From the NCBI RefSeq assembly GCF_020735465.1, contig NZ_CP085935.1:992001-1056000 (forward strand): 64,000 bases of DNA, written 5' to 3'. Numbering within the stretch: the first letter of the stretch is position 1; each line of letters opens with the position of its first letter. A model generated the notes under the pieces. That model saw only the letters and a list, made by a program, of their open reading frames with translations. It made no database searches and was not told the DNA's origin. Source of the stretch: Collinsella stercoris DSM 13279. Lineage in GTDB: Bacteria; Actinomycetota; Coriobacteriia; Coriobacteriales; Coriobacteriaceae. The translations under genes were made by a program, and so were the position numbers. This document shows, one piece after another, positions 57,923 to 64,000 of this stretch.

Positions 57923-58402
57923 ATGCGCGCCGTCGAGCTGCGCGACGAGGGATGGGGCCGGCGCTCGGTCGCGTCCCTGCTCGGCGTTCCCGAGGAAACC
58001 GTGAGAAAATGGCTGGACACCTATAGGTCTGCGGGCATCGAGGTTCTGGCTATGATGGGCACGAAGAGGACAGCGTACTCGTTCGAGACGAAGCTGGCCG
58101 CCGTCAGGGCGGTCGCGGACGAGGGGATGACCAGGCCCGAGGCCATGGCGAAGTTCGGGATAGCATCGACCACCCCGTTCAAGAAGTGGCTGAAGGCGTA
58201 CCGCGAGGGCGGCCCGGAGGCGCTCAGGCCGAAGCCCAAGAGAAGGCCGAGGGGCGCCGTGCCGGCGCCCGCGGAGCCCACGCGCGAGCAGGAGCTCGAG
58301 CGTCGCATCCGGAGGCTCGAGGCGGAGAACGCCTACCTAAAAAAATCGATAACCCTGAAGGCGGAGAAGCGCTCTCGAACCGCGAGAAGGCCGCGGCCGT
58401 GA
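57923..58402 (+). CDS. IS3-family transposase OrfA
   Basis: About 159 residues: two helix-turn-helix units (MRAVELRDEGWGRRSVASLL and FETKLAAVRAVADEGMTRPEAM) and a C-terminal leucine-zipper-like coiled coil (LERRIRRLEAENAYLKK). The frame is open for ~15 codons upstream (…ALYDVGTR) but without an ATG. OrfB is reached by frameshifting near the end of this gene in intact relatives. Confidence 0.9.
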   Translation: MRAVELRDEGWGRRSVASLLGVPEETVRKWLDTYRSAGIEVLAMMGTKRTAYSFETKLAAVRAVADEGMTRPEAMAKFGIASTTPFKKWLKAYREGGPEALRPKPKRRPRGAVPAPAEPTREQELERRIRRLEAENAYLKKSITLKAEKRSRTARRPRP

Positions 58403-58513
58403 GCGAGCTTTTGATACTGTCAATGAGAAATTACCCATCTACACCAACGAAACTTACCCGATCGCGCCAACGCCCGTTGGCCAGCGGCGCCAGCCGACCC
58501 TACCCGGTTTCGG

Positions 58514-59293
58514 CTACTTCTGCTCCTCCTTCCTCTCCACCGGGACGTCCTTGAGCCTGTAGGAGCGCCCGGTTATCCTAACGATGTGGCAGTGGTGGCA
58601 TATCCTGTCCGCTATCGCGCTGGCGGCGACCTCGTCCCCGAAGACCTTCGCCCACCCGCCGATGCCGACGTTCGTGGTGATTATCGTCGAGCGCTGCTCG
58701 TAGCGCGTGCCGACCAGCTGGAACAGCAGGTCGGCGCCCCCTTCGTCGATGTCCAGGTAGCCGAGCTCGTCTATGATGAGGAGCTTGGAGTGCGCATAGT
58801 ACTTGAGCCTCTTCTTCAGGATGCCCCTCGCCTGGGCGTCCCTCAGGTCGTCGACGAGCCTCGCGCAGTCGATGAACTTGACCTCGCGACCCGCCCTCAC
58901 GGCCTCGACCCCGATGGCGACCGCGAGGTGGGTCTTCCCGACGCCCGGGCTCCCCACCAGCAGGACGTTCTCCGCCCGTTCCATGAACCTGAGGGTGGAG
59001 AGCTCCTCGAGAAGCGGGCGCGGGACCGACGGCTGGAACGTCCAATCGAAGTCCGCCAGCGTCTTCACGCACGGGAGGCCGGAGGAGCGTATCCTCAGCC
59101 TCGTGATCCTCTCGGTCCTCGCCTCCACCTCGACCTGGGTCATCTCCGCGACCGCGCGGGCGAGGTCGGCGTCCCCCTCCGCCACCATCCTCATGTAGTC
59201 AGGCAGCATGGATGCCATCTCGTGGAGCCCGAGCGTGCACAGGTTCGCCTGCGCCCGGATGTAGGGGCTGGCCTCGCCCACCGCCGCCGTCAC
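58514..59293 (-). CDS. istB: IS21 helper ATPase IstB
   Basis: 259-residue AAA+ ATPase that selects target DNA for IstA. Walker A GSPGVGKTH, Walker B LLIIDELGY, sensor I STIITTN and IADRICHH are present. GTG start at 59293 overlaps the istA stop (GTGA), implying coupled translation. Confidence 0.94.
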   Translation of the reverse strand: MTAAVGEASPYIRAQANLCTLGLHEMASMLPDYMRMVAEGDADLARAVAEMTQVEVEARTERITRLRIRSSGLPCVKTLADFDWTFQPSVPRPLLEELSTLRFMERAENVLLVGSPGVGKTHLAVAIGVEAVRAGREVKFIDCARLVDDLRDAQARGILKKRLKYYAHSKLLIIDELGYLDIDEGGADLLFQLVGTRYEQRSTIITTNVGIGGWAKVFGDEVAASAIADRICHHCHIVRITGRSYRLKDVPVERKEEQK

Positions 59294-60525
59294 AGCCCGC
59301 CCCCGATCCCCTCGAGCAGCTCGAGGTTGGCCCGGGCCTGCTCGCGGATGTCGGCGTCGGCCGCCCACGCCTTCCCGGCCATGGCCTCGACGTAGTGGTC
59401 CTCGGTATAATTGATGCGCGCGGAGCCCCGCGAGGCATCGTGCACGGCGACGAGCCCACCCGCCACGGTGACCCGTATCTGCCCGCCCGGCATCGACACC
59501 ACCCTGGCCTTCCTGCCTATGCACCCGCGGGGCACCGACCACTGCCTGCCCGCCGCCCTGACCAGCATCGTCGGGGGCACGACCTGCTCGGTGACGTCGC
59601 CGACCATCGACTCGAGCAGCGCGACGTTGCCGATCGGCCGCAGGTGCTCCTTTTCCCGCAGGAACAGCGCCGCCGGGGGCAGGCCGGTCGTCTCGTTGGG
59701 CTCGGAGTTGCTCCTCGACTCGATCCGCGCTATCGCCTCGAGCAGGCCCTCCAGCCCGACGAAGTCGCCGTCGTAGGCCAGAAGGCGCGACAGGAACCTG
59801 TTGGCCGACTCGTCCTTGCCCTTCGTCTGCGGCGTGCGGGTCCTGCAGAGCTGCAGCTCGAATCCCGCCTCCCTGGCGAAGCGGGACACCCGCCCGTTCT
59901 TCTCCCTTCGGCCCGACGATGCGCTCACGACCGCCGCCATGTTGTCGGTGAGGCACTCCTGCGGGACGCCGCCCATGAACCTGAACGCGCCGAGCAGGCA
60001 CGCCAGCAGGTCGTCGGTCGTCCTGGTCGGGGAGTAGGTGAACTTGTGCAGCCTCGAGTACCCGAGCGTCGCCGTGAACACGTTGAACTCGAAGACCTCG
60101 CCGTTCGCGTCGACCATCCTGACGTCCTCCTTCCAGTCGAATTGCAGCTGGCGGCCCGGCGGGGTCTCGAAGCGCGGGTGCGCCTCGGAGTCGCGGGCGG
60201 CGCCGAACTCGATGCCGCGGCTGCGGCAGTACGCGGTGAAGGCGTTGTAGCCGGGCAGCCCCGCGCCTGCGTGGCGGTGGAGCAGGTACTCGTGCACGGC
60301 CCTCTTGGTGACGCCCGGCAGCCCCGCCTTCTCCTCGATCACCTCCCTCACCGCGTCGAACCCGCTCGGCCGCGGCGGCCTGTCGGCGGGCGCCTCCCCG
60401 AGGCGCCAGTACTTCGCCACGGTCTTCCGGTCCATCCCGTGCCTCCGCGCGACCTCGCTGAAGTTCGGCTTGGCGCCGGCCTGCCTGTACATATTCAGCT
60501 CTCCCATCACGTTCCTCTCCATCAA
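59290..60525 (-). CDS. istA: IS21 transposase IstA
   Basis: 411 residues. N-terminal helix-turn-helix (NFSEVARRHGMDRKTVAKYW), retroviral-integrase catalytic core with the DDE triad (FDWKED, LTDNMAAV, GKDESANRF), and a C-terminal beta domain. ATG preceded by AGGAGGACCTTG. Intact, so the element could still transpose. Confidence 0.94.
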   Translation of the reverse strand: MMERNVMGELNMYRQAGAKPNFSEVARRHGMDRKTVAKYWRLGEAPADRPPRPSGFDAVREVIEEKAGLPGVTKRAVHEYLLHRHAGAGLPGYNAFTAYCRSRGIEFGAARDSEAHPRFETPPGRQLQFDWKEDVRMVDANGEVFEFNVFTATLGYSRLHKFTYSPTRTTDDLLACLLGAFRFMGGVPQECLTDNMAAVVSASSGRREKNGRVSRFAREAGFELQLCRTRTPQTKGKDESANRFLSRLLAYDGDFVGLEGLLEAIARIESRSNSEPNETTGLPPAALFLREKEHLRPIGNVALLESMVGDVTEQVVPPTMLVRAAGRQWSVPRGCIGRKARVVSMPGGQIRVTVAGGLVAVHDASRGSARINYTEDHYVEAMAGKAWAADADIREQARANLELLEGIGGGL

Positions 60526-61592
60526 GGTCCTCCTTTCGAGCGGCGCTCGAGCGGAGGGTACTTCGTTGGTCTGGTTGGGTAAAGCCGATTGGCGCGAACG
60601 GCCGTTGCGAATTGGTGCGACCGGGATTCCCGCTTGGTGTGAATGGGGATTTTTATATTGGCAGTATCAGCTTTCAGGGCGCCACCTCCTTTCCGACCTG
60701 CTGGAATGCGCGGGCCTGGCCAGGTCGAGCTACTATTATGCGCTGTCGCACCCGAAGGCGCCCACGAGGCCCGAGCTTTGGGAGGCCGCCGCGGAGATAT
60801 TCTCCCGCACCCCCAACGGATGCGGGCACCGCCAGATAGCGATGTGCCTGCGCGCCGAGCTGGGCGCGCGCATAGCCGACAAGACGGTCCTCAAGATGAT
60901 TGCGCGAGATGGGCATCAGCTGCGGGATACGGCGCGAGACCGACTACCACCGCTACAGCTCCTACAGGGGCGTCGTCGGAAAGACCTTCGAGAACGTCGT
61001 CGGGCGCGACTTCTCGGCCGCCGCGCCGTGGCAGAAGATGGGGACCGACGTCACCGAGTTCAAGCAGCCGTGGGGCAAGGCCTACTTCGCGCCCGTCTAC
61101 GACTTCGGGAGCAAGGAGATCGTCGCGTGGGCGGCGTCGACCAGGCCCGACATGGAGCAGCAGGAGCTCCTGCTCGACCGGCTGCTGGAGCGGATGCCGG
61201 AGGGCGCCAGGCCCATCCTGCACAGCGACATGGGCTGGCAGTACCAGCACCCCCGCTGGACGGAGAGGCTGAGGGCGGCGGAGATCACCCAGAGCATGTC
61301 GAGGAAGGGTAACTGCCTGGACAACGGGGCGACCGAGCAGGTGTTCGGCCACATGAAGGACGAGTTCTTCCGGGGCCGGGAGTGGCCCGACTTCGAGTCG
61401 TTCAGGGCCGACCTCGACGCCTACGTGACCCACTGGAACACGAGGAGGCGCCAGGTCAAGCTGAATGGGCTGACCCCGGAGGAGTTCCGGGGCCAGCCCA
61501 TCGCGGCGTAGTCTATATTTGCGTCGTCCAAGTTTTGGGACGCAGTTCAGGTTCAGACCGGGACGCCCCTCCGAAAAGAACGCGATTGTCGT

Positions 61593-62279
61593 CTACCGCT
61601 CCAGCTCGGCCTTGAACCAGCTCGTGAGGCTCGTGGGGTGCGTGATGGCCGTCCCCACCACGACCGCCCACGCACCGGCGTCGATGGCGGCGCGCGCCTC
61701 GGCGGGCGTGTGCACGCGACCCTCGCACACCACGGGCACGCCGGGGAATTCCTCGACCGCCTGTCGGAGCAGCGGCAGGTCCGGGCCGTCGGCCATACCG
61801 CAGTCGATGGCGGCGGTCCCGTGCGAGAGCGTGGTCGAGACCATGTCGAAGCCCAAATCGGCCGCGCGGCGGACGTCCTCGATCGTGGCGCAGTCCGCCA
61901 TGATGAGCACGCCCTCCTCCTTGAGGGGCGCCACGGTGTCCTCGAGCGAGCGGCCGTCGGGGCGCGGGCGGTCGGTGGCGTCTATCGCGACGATGTCGGC
62001 CCCGGCATTCACACAGGCGCGCGCGTGGCGCAGCGTCGGGGTGATGTACACCCCCTCGTGCCCGTCCTTCCACAGGCCGATGACCGGCACCTCGACGCGC
62101 CCCTTGATGGCGGCGATGTCGGCCAAGCCCTGGCAGCGAATCGCGGCGGCGCCGCCCAGCTCGCAGGCGCGCGACATGGCCGCCATGATCTCGGGCGTGC
62201 GCAGGGGCTCGCCTGGGTAGGCCTGCACGCTCACGATGAGTTTGCCCTCAAGCGAGGCGATGAGCGGGTTCATTGACAT
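61593..62279 (-). CDS. nanE: N-acetylmannosamine-6-phosphate 2-epimerase
   Basis: Converts ManNAc-6-P to GlcNAc-6-P in sialic acid catabolism. 228 residues, TIM barrel with IVSVQA, IRCQG, VIGLWKDGHEGVYITPT, VAIDATDRPRP and CEGRVHTPAEA. ATG 62279 after AGGAGG. It follows the SGNH hydrolase gene by 24 bp and ends 43 bp from the IS3 right end. No other nan genes are visible in the window; they may lie to the right. Confidence 0.95.
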   Translation of the reverse strand: MSMNPLIASLEGKLIVSVQAYPGEPLRTPEIMAAMSRACELGGAAAIRCQGLADIAAIKGRVEVPVIGLWKDGHEGVYITPTLRHARACVNAGADIVAIDATDRPRPDGRSLEDTVAPLKEEGVLIMADCATIEDVRRAADLGFDMVSTTLSHGTAAIDCGMADGPDLPLLRQAVEEFPGVPVVCEGRVHTPAEARAAIDAGAWAVVVGTAITHPTSLTSWFKAELER

Positions 62280-62303
62280 AGCGGTGCCTCCTATCAACCG
62301 ATG

Positions 62304-62969
62304 CTATGCGGTGAGCATCTCGGCAATCTTGGGCGCGAGCAGCTCGGTCAGACGGTCGTAGCCCGCATCGTTGAGATGCAGCCCATCCACGTAGAGCTCG
62401 CGGCGCGCCTCCCCCGTCTCGTCCACGAACGCGGGGAACACGTCCAGAAGCTCGGTCTGCCCATCCAAGATCAACTCCTGATATTCGGAGAAGATCATGT
62501 GGGAGAAATCGTTGCTGCGGATGCCGGGAACCTGATGATAGCTGCGCAGGGCCTCGATGCACGGCAGCGTCGAGTACAGCAGCACCTTCGTCTGCGGGCA
62601 GTTTCCGCGGATCAGGTCGATGACGTTCTTCACGTTGCGCGCTATCTCGCGCGGCGAGCTCATGACCGTGTTCCCCAAATCGTTGATGCCCACCATGAGC
62701 ACCACGAGCGCGGGGTCGTACTTCACGACGGCCTCGTCCACAACCCACAGCAGCTCTTCGGCGACCGCGCCGCCGATACCGCAGTTGTACTTGTTCTCTA
62801 TCTCGGGAAAGCACCGCTCAATCGGATAGCACTCGGTCAGCGAGTCGCCGAAGAACACCACGCCGCCGGGACGCGCCGCCTTCGTCTGCTCCATGATGGC
62901 GAGGATGCGCCGCAGCTGCCCCTCGCGCAGCTGGTAATAACCCGGGTTGTACCTCATCGTCTCCCTCAT
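62304..62969 (-). CDS. SGNH/GDSL-family hydrolase
   Basis: 221-residue lipase/esterase-type hydrolase: block I GDSLTE (Ser), block II Gly (GIGGAV), block III VGINDLGN, block V DGLHLND (Asp/His). No signal peptide, so probably cytosolic. Families with this fold remove acetyl groups from sugars, a plausible job beside nanE. ATG 62969 overlaps the upstream DUF4127 stop (ATGA); AT-rich codons upstream are not conserved. Confidence 0.9.
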   Translation of the reverse strand: MRETMRYNPGYYQLREGQLRRILAIMEQTKAARPGGVVFFGDSLTECYPIERCFPEIENKYNCGIGGAVAEELLWVVDEAVVKYDPALVVLMVGINDLGNTVMSSPREIARNVKNVIDLIRGNCPQTKVLLYSTLPCIEALRSYHQVPGIRSNDFSHMIFSEYQELILDGQTELLDVFPAFVDETGEARRELYVDGLHLNDAGYDRLTELLAPKIAEMLTA

Positions 62970-64000
62970 GCGACCCCCTCTATCTCCATGCCGATCTCGA
63001 ACATGCGGTGCCAGGGCATGTAGACGCGCCCGATGCGGGTCGGGCACGCGCGGGCGAAGTCGAGTTCGTCGAAACGCTCCTGCAGCTCGGTGCGGATAAT
63101 CTCGGCGACCTGCTCCTCCCGGTCCTTGAAATCATAGTAGCCCAAACCGAGGGCGGGCAGCTCCTCGGCGACCACGCGCGGACGCACGAGCGCCTGATAG
63201 AACACGTCTTCGATGATGCGGTAGCAGGTATTGCGGGCAATCTCGCCCTGGTTCGTCCCCACGAGCGCCTGCGCGAGCACGGTGCCCAGCGTGTTGCAGT
63301 TCGTATTCCACCCGGCGTAGGCGCAAAGCCCGCCGAGCACGCCCAGACGATCGAGATAGCGGACGCACTGGGCGTCGCCGCCGTTGGCGAAGGCGCTGTC
63401 GCACAGGGCCACGCGCCTGCCGTCGGCCAGATACTCGGCGATGCGCTGCGTGAAATCGGAGAGCTGGCGCCAGCTCGTGTAGGTGAGGTCCTTCTCATGC
63501 TCGGGGACGAACGCTTCCTGCATCACCTTGCCGGGGCAGTTGATCGCGAGCAGCACGTCGGCCTCGGCCGGGGCGTCGGCGAGGCGCGCGCCCGTCACCC
63601 GCACGTGGGACTTCAAGCTCTCCATCATCGGCCGGTCCTCGTACAGGGGAACGATGTGCGGCCCCGCGACCGATGCGAAGAACGGCCACACGCGCGGCGA
63701 GCGCCCGGCGGCCTCGTTGCATGCGCGGGCGAGCAGCGACATCGAGACCTCGTCGGCGCCGGGGTAAATCATGCACCGCATGTCCAGCCCGCGGCGCTTG
63801 AGCTCGGCGATGACGCGCTTCTGCGAGATCGCCGTGTAGCCGAAGGGAGCCGAATCGTCCTGCGGGATGACGAGGAAGTCGATGGTGCCGTCCTCGAGCA
63901 GGCCGAGCGCCTCGACATTCATGTCCTCGTTGAAGGCGCGGCGGCTCTCATAGTCGAGGACCACCTCGTCGGGAATCTCGATGGCCGCGAGCTCCGCGTC
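62966..64000 (-). CDS. DUF4127 family protein, N-terminus cut by window edge
   Basis: The last 344 residues of a DUF4127 protein; the frame remains open to position 64000. Segments such as VLDYESRRAFNEDMN, IPQDDSAPFGY, IYPGADEVSMSLLARA, FANGGDAQ and CAYAGWNTNCNTLGTVLAQA are typical. The family is thought to contain uncharacterised enzymes found beside sugar genes. It overlaps the SGNH gene by four bases and thus leads a DUF4127-SGNH-nanE operon. Confidence 0.88.
   Translation of the reverse strand, partial: DAELAAIEIPDEVVLDYESRRAFNEDMNVEALGLLEDGTIDFLVIPQDDSAPFGYTAISQKRVIAELKRRGLDMRCMIYPGADEVSMSLLARACNEAAGRSPRVWPFFASVAGPHIVPLYEDRPMMESLKSHVRVTGARLADAPAEADVLLAINCPGKVMQEAFVPEHEKDLTYTSWRQLSDFTQRIAEYLADGRRVALCDSAFANGGDAQCVRYLDRLGVLGGLCAYAGWNTNCNTLGTVLAQALVGTNQGEIARNTCYRIIEDVFYQALVRPRVVAEELPALGLGYYDFKDREEQVAEIIRTELQERFDELDFARACPTRIGRVYMPWHRMFEIGMEIEGVA

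Larger units (their letters stand above)
58412..60669 (-). mobile_element. IS21-family element inserted in the IS3 orfB
   Basis: 2258 bp with terminal repeats TGATACTGTCAAT (left) and its near complement (TGATACTGCCAAT on the minus strand at the right end), flanked by a 5-bp direct duplication GCTTT (58407-58411 and 60670-60674). It carries istA and istB on the minus strand, overlapping by four bases. Both genes look intact, so the element may be active. Confidence 0.92.
58403..61511 (+). pseudogene. IS3-family transposase OrfB, split by IS21 and frameshifted
   Basis: The 5' piece ends ...AAAVSEL at 58411, where an IS21-type element is inserted; the sequence resumes at 60670 (GCTTT duplicated) with SGRHLLSDLLECAGLARSSYYY. 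Joining the two pieces restores a continuous reading frame. A single extra T at 60900/60901 then shifts the frame; the remaining 204 residues carry the integrase DDE residues (GTDVTE, LHSDMGW, and E of DNGATEQ). Both defects make the protein non-functional. Confidence 0.88.
57842..61549 (+). mobile_element. IS3-family element (IS150-like), interrupted by an IS21-type element
   Basis: Imperfect terminal inverted repeats: left end TGAACTGCCTCCCATTTCCT at 57842, right end complement TGAACTGCGTCCCAAAACTT ending at 61549. Without the inserted IS21 and its duplicated target the element is 1445 bp, a normal IS3 length. It carries orfA, a split and frameshifted orfB, and no matching 3-bp target duplication is visible outside (GCG left, GGT right). 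Confidence 0.88.

Overview
The window looks like chromosomal DNA of a high-GC gut actinobacterium of class Coriobacteriia, most likely Collinsella or a close relative. This is inferred from base composition, AGGAGG-type ribosome sites, sortase-anchored glycan-binding proteins, a mannose-family PTS, copper genes with a CsoR repressor, and the general style of the proteins; no rRNA or tRNA gene is present to confirm it. The right edge cuts a DUF4127 gene and the left edge cuts kdpD.

Layout. 1-10.3 kb: the end of a kdpD-kdpE potassium-sensing pair, a cell-wall-anchored GH89 alpha-N-acetylglucosaminidase on the other strand, then a broken cysteine desulfurase joined head-on to a second, truncated kdpD followed by a second complete kdpE. 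The two kdpD'-kdpE segments form a 930-bp direct repeat. 10.3-17.3 kb: phosphofructokinase, polyphosphate kinase, an ABC-F ATPase and a TipA-like MerR regulator with a textbook 19-bp-spacer promoter. 17.4-26.1 kb: a single 2909-residue LPXTG surface protein built of about a dozen pilin-like repeats, with a ten-base G run in its apparent promoter. 26.4-30.6 kb: two tandem tcdA-tatD modules separated by a 204-bp inverted-repeat element and a transposase remnant.

30.8-37.7 kb: a sugar operon on the minus strand: SIS-domain deglycase or isomerase, mannose-family PTS IIA-IIB-IIC-IID, a GntR/UTRA regulator and HAD phosphatases, preceded by palindromic GTTATA...TATAAC operators. This arrangement resembles fructoselysine/glucoselysine (Amadori product) uptake systems. 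37.9-45.6 kb: glucose-6-phosphate isomerase, two DegV proteins, a conserved unknown, a DEAD-box RNA helicase and a small zinc-ribbon protein. 45.9-50.1 kb: copper export (copA, copZ, csoR) and a zinc-ribbon membrane protein. 50.1-51.0 kb: a gene-poor, repeat-rich stretch. 51.0-57.8 kb: an amidohydrolase, ATP-dependent PEP carboxykinase, lactate permease and a flippase-like membrane protein. 57.8-61.5 kb: an IS3-type element split by an IS21-type element. 61.6-64.0 kb: the start of a nanE-SGNH hydrolase-DUF4127 operon.

Functionally the window is glycan-centred: extracellular mucin-sugar release (GH89), sugar import (Man-PTS), N-acetylmannosamine-6-P epimerisation (NanE), central carbon enzymes (Pfk, Pgi, PckA) and two large sortase-anchored surface proteins.
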